A stretch of DNA of 64,000 nucleotides from Microthyrium microscopicum (lineage: Eukaryota; Ascomycota; Dothideomycetes; Microthyriales; Microthyriaceae): assembly GCA_010405405.1 (NCBI GenBank), contig MU004231.1, forward strand, positions 3,646,884 through 3,710,883, written 5' to 3'. Numbering within the stretch: position 1 is the first letter of the stretch; the number at the start of each line of letters is the position of its first letter. Position numbers and translations under genes: made by a program. This document shows positions 53,047-64,000 of the stretch, piece after piece. Under the pieces are notes generated by a model. The model did no database searches. It had not been told where the DNA came from and saw only the letters and a program-made list of their open reading frames with translations.

Positions 53047-56029
53047 ACTCTAACACGATTTTAAATGCAGATCGAAGAAACCCGCCTTAATATAGATTTG
53101 CCGTGGTCGTTTCTAGTGAATCTGGATATCCCTTTTGATATGCATTCCAGGGATTTTAATAGTACTCTACTCCTAGTCATTGGCGGTAGCCTGATCTCAT
53201 CCACATCGTCGGAATCTAGAGGATTTCTCTTGCCAACCCCGCATACCTGGTCGGAACAGCATTATTTGTTTTATTATCATGTACTTCCAAGGAGTTAGTT
53301 ACATTGTACGCGTGCGTTTTTGATGGGTACTGTTCAACAAGATTTGATATAGATCACTCCACTCAGAATACGTATTTTGATATACCAATCTGCTGGTCCG
53401 TACAGCATTATTGTTTCAGCAAAGTGACAGAATTCTCTTATCGACTACAGCCGCATTCTGTTCCGGTTTACCCAATCCATCCTTCTCCATTTCACTTTTC
53501 TCACAATAGGTATACTCCAATGGTTAGTAGTAAATTAGTAACGTAATTTAAGCAAGGAGAACCTCCTCCCACAGCACTGGATATTATTGTGGATTGCTGT
53601 AGGGTAAATGATCTTCACATTCTTATCCCCGAGAATATCGAAATCCCAAACCATATCTGACCACTTTTGATGATGATCCTCACTTGAAATATTCAAACCA
53701 CTTCTCTTGCATGTTTGCTCTCAGTGCGCACATTCCTAGAAAACTAGTATAACAAGATCTAGACTTCTAGAGTCCCCAACCTTTCGGCCCATAGTTCAAG
53801 CTCTATCTAGGAGAAATATCGAATCCACTGCGGGCTTAGGGTATGCCCCAATGTATTGCTTCCACACCAAATGATTTGCGGTGAGAGTAAAAGCTACGAT
53901 CATCATACTGATCAACGATCTTGGTTTAGTCTTAGGCTTTAGCTTGCGGGCACTAGTATTCCGTCCTTCTTTCAACTCTCTTTAGCACACTGATTTCATC
54001 ATGTAGCCTCATCATTCATTGGTGGGAATAGAAATCAGCAGGTCTTTCACGGGACGATTCTGCACCTTGCATGTCAGTCTCTACTACTTAGTCAATTTAG
54101 TCTTAGAAACTTTACCGTTCAAAGTCATCGTTACTCGTAAATGTACTAGTTGCATAATCTTCAATTCTCTTTCAAGTTAGTGTTTCGTTAGCCACGTTAT
54201 CAGCTCCACAGAATACAGATCTCCAAAGCCCAAAGCAACTTTTGGCCCCTTTAGCATTTTCAGAAATGCAGTGAATAACCTTACACACACTGCACGCCGT
54301 CCGGTCTCCAAATGCGCGCATCCATTTGACTCACCATCTGACGAAAAGTCTTGTAATCTCCTCGGATTAAATAGGAGCAAAGTAGCCTACTACTACTGCA
54401 AGCCTAACAATGCCATGTGCCCGACTACTTGAATAATCACCGCAAGTCGCGCCGCCGCCAACCCAAGAACGTTGGTCACAGCGCATTATTAGGCGTGCAC
54501 CAGCCATCTTCCTTGCCAAACTCTAAGCACTTGTCATCCCACGCCAGCTCGCGTGGCCGCCCAGGCCCCGTTGACCACCTCACACGTGGCAATTAAGCGC
54601 AATCCCATCATAATTACACTTTTCCTTTTCCTCCTCCATATTCTTCACTATTTGTTCGCTTAGACAACACGCGTGCACGTCAACGGAAGAACCCGCACAA
54701 ATAGGTGGGTAATAAAAGGCCCGTCCACCCAACTCTTTCGGTTGGCTTGACAAGGGGAGTTTTGTCCAGACCATCGGGACGTTCGGCGACTGGCATATTC
54801 TTGCTACATTTCTGATAGGAGGCTGGGAATTGGACAGGGTCGCCGCGGTGGTTCATGCTGTCGGCGAAGGCTGGTCGGCAGAGGAGAAGAGCAGGCGTTA
54901 GTCCACAATTCAAACGACGGACAAAGAAGTTAGGACGGTTGCACTGTATCGTACGACTTTCGTTGGGTTTTCAGATTGACAGCAACGTTCAACGACAGGG
55001 TTTCAAATTTGCTGCTCTTAGATACAAAGTGGTAACTACAACCCTCAAAGGGCGAGCAGATCCCAGTCAGTGCACAGCGTGATTCTTAGGATCGGGATTT
55101 GATTCTTACCTCGTCGCTTTCAATATTATCAGCTTTCTTAATTCATCGAGCATACGGATCCATGATAATACTCTACAATTGGTGAGATTGAAGGTCATGA
55201 ACATCATATGTTCATGTCCAGTCGGCAAAACGTCGTTCTACTTTGAGAGCAGGATTAGGATCAATTTTATTGTTCCCATCATTTTCAACATCATATGATC
55301 TTGTCGGACCCTTCGAATCTTATTGTGCCAATCCTGACAATCTCATGTGATTTCTTGGACTCTAGAAGGATTCTAGAAAACAAGGCGAGGTGTAGTTTCG
55401 TTCAAAAGAGCAGGCATATCCTCGATTCTTCCTAGCACCCCGTTGTCCTCCAACCTGGATAATGCGAAATAGTCAAGGTCTACCCAAGGAGATGGTAGTA
55501 ATTCGCTAATGTCAACCATGAACCTCAAGTTCGGAGATCAAAGTTGCAGTGACTAGAGGGTGATAGACAGCTGTTTCTTACTTCAACTCTAGTGACTACA
55601 ATTATCGTCGTGGAAAATCCGTGTTGAATGATTTAGCAAAATACGTTCTATTGTAGTCGAAGTTTGGTAAGGTTATTGCGTATGATTGTTAAATGATTTT
55701 GTTGGACGTCTTTCACTTTCATTGCATGCTGCTTACACAAAAGCATTATCTAGGATATCATTTCCCGTTGTAGGCAATGCGATTCAAGCTCTGCATATGA
55801 ATTCCCACTAATCCTGCGATGCTTCTTCGGCTTCATCGCTACACGACCAGCAGCGAATTAATACTACTGATGAATGGCACACAAACATGTCCGGATAACC
55901 CGAGGGTTCGCTATATGGCACAGTGTTTCATTTGACACTAGTATATTTAGCATAATCCAAACAAGAACAGCTCCAGACGTTCATATCCCGGTTCCACATC
56001 GGGCTTATCACAGCTAACATGTGTTGACA
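53047..56029. other. Gene-free region
   Basis: About 3 kb of normal-composition DNA between the transposon and the thioesterase stop codon. Only short open frames without family resemblance occur (for example 53065-53298 plus and 54680-54913 minus). I see no RNA gene or repeat in it. Confidence 0.5.
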
Positions 56030-58016
56030 TTACTCTGTAGCAGACTGTACATCGCTCTCCAAATCAGACAGCGTCTTGGACCTCCTCTTAGCGTCAATAA
56101 ACAACATAAACTCTCCATACGTTCTCGGCATGACTCGTACATCCCCGTCGACTTCGAAAGAATAGTTGAAAGTGCCCGTCGGTTTCCTCTCGCCATGTTC
56201 AACGTTGCGAACATACGAGTCAACTCGTACTATGACGCGCGTCTTTTGTGCTTCCTTCCCGCCTGCTGTCGCACCGGAGCCATCGTTGTCAGATAGTCCG
56301 CCTTCTACTTCGGGATCAGTGTACACGACTGTTGCTCCAAGGTATAGCACGCTGCCGACTGGGACGGGTGTTTCAAAGGTCGATGGGTCGAGAGAGACGA
56401 AGCGTGGGCGAGCGTGGGCGAAACTGGCTGCACAGCAGAATGCAAGCTCGTAGCTTGCTCGTAGGAGAAAACCACCGAAGATCATGAAATGATGTCGATT
56501 TCGGTATTGCGGTTGCATGATGGCGGCGGAGTGTAGTTTGGTCGCTTCCATCCATGTGACGTTGGACGGCTTAGTATGAGTTGATGTTGTCTCTGGTACT
56601 AGCTGTCAGTCTCACGCTTGTAATCGCAAACATGATGAGGCATGGGATGTGGACTGCTGGAGTAAGGCGTTTGCACAAGCCTACTCCGATCCATCGCGAT
56701 ACCTGCCAGTGATCTCCATGTAGGAAACCAGCTCATAATCATATAGGCCTCAACAACGAATTTCGTGCAGCGAGTATGTTGAAGCCGGAAATATGCTTTC
56801 CTCAAGAAAAAAGGCAGTCAGGGTAGTAGATCGGAGCACGCTATGTTTTGTCTGCCGGCGAAAAGTCATCTCGGATTTATGGAGAGCACTTACCGTGCCA
56901 TTGAACTTGTTTTTGCCATAGAGAATGAATTGTTTTGCCTTCATCAGCATCTGGTGTATACTTTCGTAGCGTTTTGCTTCTTAGCTCTTTTCTCTTTTTC
57001 GAGTTACGTTCTGCTTCATCAAAGATCTTCTTTTCTTCTGCAGTCTCTATCTTGAGAGGATTTATAGCTGTGGGCCTATGAAGAAGTATGAGCAACTGCT
57101 GACGAATGCCAAAAACCATCACTGTGACGCTTACTTTCTTGTCTCTGGATTCAGCGAAACCATTGTACAACTGCAGCTCAACAAGATGGCGCCGCTTTTC
57201 TGACCATTTGTAGCTGCAGCGGCAACCTGTAAACCTATTTCCATGCTAGACTTGCCAACATGTGTCACTTGACCACTTAGTTCGAGGTCGCAGACTTCCT
57301 TCAAAGGGTGGGTTATTGATATTCGATCAAAGGATGCAGTGACTGTTGTGACGCCTTCTCCAGTATGCTTGTATGCAATCACTCCAGACAAGGCATCGAG
57401 ATCCATGAACAGCGCACCGAGTCTACGTATAGAGAGTTAGCTTCACGCTCAGTAAATCTTTTGACTTGATGAGGTTTGCGACACAGATTCGAGCCATCAC
57501 TCCACCTAAGCCTGATAATGGGCGGTCATAAACCCTTAGGGGTTCAACAACAACACTTGCAAGAAGTAATTCCCATTCTGAAGAAATGGACAGTAAAGTT
57601 TATGAGCCAGAAGATATTTCACTAAGGCATAGCGGTTCCACACCAACAGCTCAATCCGTGTAATACGAGACCAAATCCGCTTACCTCACATTGCCCTCAG
57701 AATTCAAATACCCATCCGCTAAAAATTTATCCTGAGCAAGCGGTAACACCACCTTAGTAAAACTATCACTCATAGTTTTCGGTGTGAGTGTCGTCTCCTT
57801 GACCGGACCCGTTGCTGAGGCTGTCGCGCCTGCTCCATGCTCTTTCTCTTTGCTTTGCCGTTCCCGCAAAGCATCAATCCAGGGAGTGGGAACTCGCATG
57901 GCAGTGAGTTCTTTAAACACGCCATCTGTCTGGCGTATCGTCGATGTGCTGAAAGGCCGAGCATGCGCGGACTTGAGACGTTGACCAAGCCGAAGAGCGC
58001 GCTGTCTGGTTGCCAT
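56030..58016 (-). CDS. Mitochondrial acyl-CoA thioesterase, ACOT9-like (double hotdog fold)
   Basis: Hydrolyses acyl-CoA to free acid and CoA, probably in the mitochondrial matrix. Four exons (57685-58016, 57135-57422, 56894-57075, 56030-56592; introns 262, 59 and 301 bp) give 454 residues. N-terminal presequence: MATRQRALRLGQRLKSAHARPFSTS, Arg-rich without acids. First hotdog domain about 105-205 (GNVRLGALFMDLDALSGVIAYKHTG…VTASFDRISITHPL, then GKSSMEIGLQV). A charged linker follows (KKIFDEAERNSKKRKELRSKTL). The second hotdog domain is about 285-410 (MIFGGFLLRASYELAFCCAASFAHARPRFVSLD, TFETPVPVGSVLYLGATVVYTD). The join WHG-ETTSTHTKPSNVTWMEATK was chosen because it keeps phase with a TACCAG acceptor and CTGAC branch. 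The last intron is long for this genome, so a small missed exon is possible. Confidence 0.9.
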
Positions 58017-58506
58017 GCTGGGTATGTCCTAGCTCTTGTTCGGCCCTTTCTATTGGAATAAAAAAGAGTTTTATGAAATTGTTCGGATGCTGTTCTTTGA
58101 TTGTCGATAGAATGGTGCTTGAGGGCAGATGGAATTGAGTTTGCCCCATCAAGTACTGCGCAGCCCCCAGTGAATTATCGAAAGAAAATAGTCAATGAAA
58201 CTTCACGAGAGAGTCCTGACATGGCATAAGGAAGTCCTGAATTTTCTAGGATATTAACAGATGGTTGTTTTCAGCTAACGCGCGCCTCGAGGTGATACGC
58301 GATATCAAGCGCTATATAAACTTGTTACTGCATCAGAATACATGGAGTGTATGATAGCATAAAATGGAGCAGAACAGCCCTCTAATTGTTCTAATATATA
58401 CATTCTGATGTATTGGACTGCGCCGAGAACCAGCAGCAAGTCAGGTTGTTATACAATATGTCACAGATTGAAAGAGAAATTGGGTATAAAACTCAAAGTC
58501 AACATC
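58017..58506. other. Intergenic, thioesterase upstream / GPI10 downstream
   Basis: 490 bp between two minus-strand genes: the promoter of the thioesterase and the 3' UTR of GPI10. No further feature recognised. Confidence 0.5.
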
Positions 58507-60540
58507 CTACACTCGACACCAGACAATAACATCGCCCTTGCGCCTTGAATCGTCATGCCAATGAGTATTGAAAGTTCTCCAACACTCTTGATATCCTTCC
58601 TTAGCCCAGACATTCTTGATGTTAGGTTCCAAATGCTCGAAAAACACTAGATATTCTGGTCGGGGCGATTTGTGTCCAAATATGTCAATTGATTTTGACA
58701 TCGTCTTCGAGTTCTTCATGTTGTCGCGCATCCAGGCTTCTGGGTCTTCGTAGAACTGATCTGCCTCGTCGAGGTATTGTTCTCGATGACTGAACGGAAC
58801 ATCGATGGGCGGCTCACATGTGAGCGCCCACGCTTCTATCTGCTGGTGTATAAGGTGGCTTCGCCATGGTGTGCTGTGGCATGGCATAAGAAATGCAACG
58901 CTTGTGACAACCTTAGGTCCATGGCTTTGCAGTCGACTTTCATGCTGCTCTCGCAAATAGTGCGTAACATCTACGACTCCACGTTGATGAACCTGTGTAA
59001 GGTAGATCGTGATGACCACATTCGCCAGAAGGAGCAACAAAACCCCCAGCCGTTTCAGTGTTTTGCGGGATTTTGTAAATTGCGCGGCTGGATAGGCGGC
59101 AATTATTTGAAGGGCTGGAAGAAGTGGGTATAAGAAACGAACTTCCTTATGAGCTATCAAACTCAAGCTAGTGACGACGAAGCCAACAGTCCATTTGAGA
59201 ACGCTGAGAATAGTAGCCGTCTCATCTACATGATTTGTAGTGGAGGCGGTAATTTTGTTGCGAGCAACAGATTGAAATATTCCCAGACCAGCAAAGGGTA
59301 GGCTTGTCGTCAACAACAAGGGTAATCCCTCGGTGAGATAGTAATCCCACCGGTTTCTGCCGTAGAATACGGCAAGATCCTGAGCCACATTGAAATATAA
59401 AAATCTGAAAAGAGGGAATGTCCAGAATCCATAATACCAACGATCAGAAATGGCAGAAATTGCCAAAATAATAGATCTAGAGGTCGTTAGCTAGATCATG
59501 ACATATGAAATTAACGCCGCAGACTATCGTCAAGCATTGTAGATATATGAGAAAGATAGGGCATATGTCAAGAATATTTGCGGATCCGAAGTTGTACGTA
59601 CCCACAAAGCAGAGCTTCCCTGGCTAAGATAACACGTACATGAGTTGGGGAGTTGTACAGTGCTATTAGAGCCAGAGGTATCCAAATTAGAATATTGGTA
59701 GGTCTTAGTATCGTCGCAAGAGCGGCCAATAAGAGCGAGAGCCTCAGCCTAAAATACCTTAGAAAGTAAAAAAGCTCATGATATATCTATAACTTACTCT
59801 GATATTGACACTGATTTGTTTAATGAGTCTTCATACTTCGGCGTTCGGACGTTATTCCGATTTGACAAGGATATCAAATTCCAAGGCCAAAGACTCAGGG
59901 CCAGTGCTGTCAAAGAAGTCTCGATCGAGTTGGAAAATGTTCGAACAGAGCAAAAAAATTGCCAGGGACTGACAAGGGACAGGATAAGCTAGGAAAAGAA
60001 TCTCATCAGTATCTCATGCACATATTGACAGATTTGGTAACGTGCATACAGTGGTCCAAGCTGAGCGACTTTCTATACCGTAAACTCGTTGGGCGCATTT
60101 CCAGGTGAAAAAATCTGTGCATGTAGCAAAGAATGCTTGAGCGACTTTTGGTCCAGCCAGCAGGATCTGGGAGCGAGAGGCGATACTGGAGGCAGGGAGA
60201 AAAGAGACAGCCCGATATATGGAACCAAACAGCAAGGGATGGAGAGATGTTCTCAGCTGATGGCGCCACTCCTGATTACAAGTCATATTAGCTCAAGTCA
60301 ATATAAGAGTACACAATGGAAAAGTCTATTAATTACCCAAGTGATCCAGGCCCGACTCTGGTCCCCAAATGCAAGCTGCCAGGCGGGCTCTAGGGATTGG
60401 TAGTACTCGTCAGGTTGGAAAAAAGTTGAGATGAGCAATGCATTGGCGACACGTAGTGCAAGCAGCAAGCCAAACAGACCAACAGAAGAACTCGACGATG
60501 CAGCGATGCGTGGTGGTTTGGTGGCTGTGGTAGTTGACAT
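58507..60540 (-). CDS. GPI10: GPI mannosyltransferase III (PIG-B/Gpi10, GT22)
   Basis: ER membrane enzyme adding the third mannose to the glycosylphosphatidylinositol anchor precursor from dolichol-phosphate mannose; essential for cell-wall GPI proteins in fungi. Five exons (60337-60540, 60050-60271, 59798-59988, 59602-59748, 58507-59476; introns 65, 61, 49 and 125 bp) encode 577 residues. Family motifs: [14 protein letters not shown] in the first lumenal loop (Asp44/Glu45), [70 protein letters not shown] and the GT22 signature [12 protein letters not shown]. About ten membrane spans are expected. Intron 3 could also be 40 bp using an earlier acceptor, adding three residues. The frame is open upstream to 60588 without an ATG, so 60540 is the start. 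Confidence 0.93.
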
Positions 60541-63500
60541 GGCGATTGTCAACCACGACACACGCTGAACTCCAAACGAAGTCAACAATGGTAAGGGCTG
60601 ATTGAAGAAACGGGTCGGGCCATTGGCGTCGCGATTTGCTGGTCCAATAACAAAGATCGGGGAGGCGGGCTCGGCGGACTAGAGCAAGGTTTCCGGCAGG
60701 GAGATGACTTGAAGTTGGAGAGACGAAAGTGCAGGCTGGTCCGAGCTGGCGTCAACGTCTCTAGTGAATCGATTGAGTCGATTTGAGTAGTAGGGTAATC
60801 AAGCTTTAGCTTCTGATCAAAGCGACCAACAAGCACAAACGAAGTACGGTAAGCCTGGGCCAAAGTCTGGATTGTCAAAGAAGGGTAGAGCCGGCATTGA
60901 AAGATGCAGCCAGCCAGTTAAAAGACAAGTCATGAGGGCCTACGAGGGGCAAGCCCGCAGAACAGGAGTCAAAACACCACTCCAGAGCACCGAATAACGG
61001 ATCGTATTATCCTCTTTGGGTTAGTCGCTGGATTCTGCAATCTCTGAGACCTCTATCGGCGAATTGAAGCTCGTTTCTCGTCGGTTCCCTGCGCCAAAGC
61101 CATCCTGCACCAGGCCAGCTGGTCAGCTCGAGCGTGCAAAGTTGCAAACTGAGAAATTTTCAGTTTCCGACTTTGCCGCCCCACTGACACTGTGCGTGGC
61201 ATTGAAAAATCCAACACCAAGGGAGAAAACCGCAACTATCGTGAGCTTTTTGGCTCCATTCGTTCATGTGCATCATTAGGCATACCTTAAACCACCAAAG
61301 CCTATGAGATGGGAAGGATTCATGTTGAGTTGCGAGGCATTGGCAGATTAAGCAGATGCTGCAAAAAAGGCACTAAGGAATACGAGTCGCTTGGTAACTT
61401 ACAGCCGTTATGTAACATTTGAATATCGAGCTCTAACAGCTGATTAAGGTGGGCTGGGAGCGGACATGCGGCATGTGCTCGCTCAACACGCGATCTGTGC
61501 TCAGCCATCGAGGGTGGTGGGATGGATGGCTCGATATTCCTCAATAATATGGAATATCCTTGGCTAACAAGCCAAACCACCTGGTCTGCATTCTCCACTA
61601 TCTGGCCATCAAGAGAACCTATTTGTCTGCCTCTAGGATCGTGAGTGTGCGCCGCTCTCTTGGAAGGTAGCCTCCAAGCCAATCTAGCCGCTTATCTGTC
61701 GTACACTCCATCCAGTCCTCTAGCAACAATTTGGACCAAACAGATATTACTGAATCACTGCTAGCATGTCACTACCAATTTACTTTACACATGCTCCAAC
61801 ACTTGCCGCATGCGCCTTTACAAAAAAATCAGCAAAAGAGAATCTCACCCGAGGGAGCGGTTCACCCCGGCATCGAGCTGAACAATGCTATACCTGCACG
61901 ATATATATTGCCACTTGTCAACGGGTTGGGGACGGTTTGTTGTCTCCCCCTGTCACTGAATATCTGGGGAGTGGTGCAAGGTACCAGTAGTCCTGCCGAT
62001 GGCAAGAAATGTCATGATATCAACAGAACACATTGTCTCAATTGCGGATACGATAGCACAATCTGAGGTGGTCACTGGGTGGATAACATGCTCACTTCTC
62101 CGTACTCAAGCTGTCATCTTATGCCGCTTAACTAATAGGACGATGGTATTTCGATTTAAGTCTGACGCATTGCATCTTCAACCGTTATATACGAGTTGAC
62201 CTGACTTTGAATTCTGTCGGCCAGGTCGGGCTGTGTCGTCTGCAGGATAGACGGAAGGCAAAAAGCAAACAAAACCTGGGGTCTGAACCTCTTTCGAACT
62301 GGATGGCAGTCCATTCAGATTGCTTGCAACCCCAGCACACAGGGTTGTTCTCACTTGAAGCGCAAAAGCCGGTGCTAAACCCAGTGCTGTCTTGACTGGC
62401 TCGAATCGACTAGGGGCTGTTGATCTGTCGATAGTTGCTTGATCGAATCGATTGCGGGACAGTTTTGCGTAAATCATAACCACGTTGACATCCTTGACAG
62501 TTTATGAATTAGGTAGATCTTAAGAGGAGTCGCGAGGGTATACAAATTTGTGATGACCAAGAGTTTTCCAGGCAGTTATGGTTTTCCTCTACGTGTAGTA
62601 TGGTAGATGATGGCAAAATCGAGTTTGATACACGTACAAGAACATGATATCAAGACAAAAAGGCTTCTAGAAGGCTAAAATATGTACAAATCGAGCCTCT
62701 TGATCTTTGACCATGTCATCTCTAGATTATCCGGCTGGCAACAATGCAAGATGGTTTTGCTGTTGCGCGTTAGTAAGACATGGAACTTGATATTCACGTA
62801 TCTCTGCGATGGTGTGAAGCTAAGCCATCGACAAACTTTCATACCCCAGGATCTACAGCTTCATCCGCATCTTGATGCGCACATACTTGTATAGGTTATC
62901 GGACCGAATGGTTTCTTCCCGTCTAATTTGGATAGCAAGCCATATTAACTCCGGGTATATCTGTGCACCGAGAGGTGGCTATAGCTTTGTCGATGATTTT
63001 GATCTGCTATAATTCATGAGCCAATCTGGTGCCAAACACCTATCAAGCACTCAAATATTTAGAGTTCAGACTCACTGGCCAGTGTCTTAGAGACACGATC
63101 TCATGTAGTGTTAAGAATGGCGACTTAGAGTCTTGGACCATCTTGTGCTAATCCTAGCATCCTGCACGCCACCCAGTTAGTGATGCTGATCAAGTGAGTC
63201 TAGCAATTACCACTCTTACTCCTCCGTACTTCCGTAGCAGTATATGCAATGAATAATAAGATTTGAGTAGCAGATTGTAATACTGTACTTGGTCAAGATC
63301 TCCGAGACAACCTTCACTTTGACATCGATCGCAGTCAGAATAAGTACGGTAGTAGCGCTGACAACCCTGAAAACCGGGGATGGTACTACCGTATGTACAG
63401 CAAGAGGTTCTGATTGTGGAGTAAAGTTTGGCTTGGGCAATCATCATGGATCCATACAGGTAACGGCATGAACACTTTGCAAATTGACGCTAACGTGCTG

Positions 63501-63650
63501 CACGTCCCTTTACTAGCGCAAAGCAGGGGTCATTAGAGCTAAAAGCTGCTAAGGCCGTTTCTTTTCAAGTAATCTATCTGCAAAGTTGAGTCAGCAGCGG
63601 CCAGCCTCAATTCCATACCGGCTGGGTAAGATAATCCACTTAATGTCTTC
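60541..63650. other. Gene-free region upstream of GPI10
   Basis: About 3.1 kb of normal-composition DNA. Open frames such as 61320-61682 (minus, 120 codons) and 61731-62066 (plus, 111 codons) show no domain and no splice context. The GPI10 promoter lies at its left end. I see no tRNA or repeat that I could support. Confidence 0.5.
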
Positions 63651-64000
63651 CAAAGTTCCAATTGACTGAGCGACAACTCCATCCCAAGTTCCCAACTACT
63701 CACCGTTTCCACCAAAACCCCTCCAACCCTCTCTCCTCCACAATCCGCTCTCGTCTTCTTTCACAAGTCAGAATCTATATTCCTCTCTTCAACGCCCTCA
63801 GTACGCAAGGCTGATCCTGTTCAGCTACAGCCGTACTCTACCTGTTCTTCTCGCCCAGTCTTCGTCTCCATCGACCATACCCTACTGGGAGAGCCGCCCA
63901 ATCTCTCCTACTTGAACACGTCCTTCTAAAATACTGTCGCTGTGCTATTCCCCAATCCTAGAGAATAGACGAATCCCTGATCTGCTTAAGCGGGTCTTTC
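63651..64000 (+). promoter_or_regulatory. Pyrimidine-rich promoter or leader running off the right edge
   Basis: From about 63,680 to the end the plus strand is strongly C/T-rich (CCCCTCCAACCCTCTCTCC, CTCGTCTTCTTTCAC, CCTCTCTTCAACGCCC). Such tracts typically surround transcription starts of filamentous-fungal genes. No convincing start codon is seen before the edge, so a plus-strand gene probably begins beyond it. Confidence 0.4.

Noticed and set aside
61320-61682. 120-codon minus-strand open frame
   Set aside because: No domain or conserved motif recognised and no splice signals extending it.

Overview
The window looks like nuclear DNA of a filamentous ascomycete (Pezizomycotina). The reasons are short introns (mostly 47-65 bp, GT-AG with CTAAC/CTGAC-like branch sites), well-known fungal single-copy genes, and gene-rich DNA alternating with very AT-rich blocks in which CpA and TpG are almost absent. 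That last feature is the signature of repeat-induced point mutation (RIP). A Leotiomycete or Dothideomycete with isochore-like structure fits; the genus cannot be read from this alone. Layout: (1) 1-15,525 is a gene-free RIP-degraded block, roughly 20-25% GC by eye, holding a 92-bp tandem repeat and a 285-N assembly gap. (2) 15,526-30,283 is a gene-rich island: SNF1 kinase (+), an MFS monosaccharide transporter (+), a fungal multi-pass membrane protein (+), the WD40 protein Ski8 (-), mitochondrial ribosomal protein bL32m (-) and the septin Cdc10 (+). (3) 30,284-39,839 is one fossil Ty3/gypsy LTR retrotransposon with 152-bp LTRs and a 5-bp target duplication (AGAGC), destroyed by RIP. (4) 39,840-49,722 holds guanylate kinase (+, starting less than 100 bp from the retroelement), a poorly supported small gene (+), and an FlbA-type RGS protein with two DEP domains (-) with 3 kb of gene-free DNA upstream of it. 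(5) 49,723-53,046 is a 3.3-kb RIP-affected DNA transposon with 39-bp terminal inverted repeats. (6) 53,047-64,000 holds an ACOT9-type mitochondrial acyl-CoA thioesterase (-) and GPI mannosyltransferase III (Gpi10/PIG-B, -), flanked by gene-free DNA; the last 350 bp are pyrimidine-rich, like the promoter or leader of a gene lying beyond the right edge. The genes are unrelated housekeeping, signalling and transport functions with no operon-like or biosynthetic-cluster logic: carbon sensing (SNF1) beside a sugar transporter, mRNA decay/recombination (Ski8), mitochondrial translation (bL32m), septation (Cdc10), nucleotide metabolism (Guk1), G-protein signalling (FlbA), acyl-CoA hydrolysis and GPI-anchor assembly. 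I found no clearly novel multi-gene system. The most interesting points are the retroelement sitting immediately upstream of guanylate kinase, a 168-codon in-frame open extension after the SNF1 stop, a probable mitochondrial leader on guanylate kinase, and RIP patterns at element edges. Exon limits were fitted by hand from splice signals, reading phase and family conservation.
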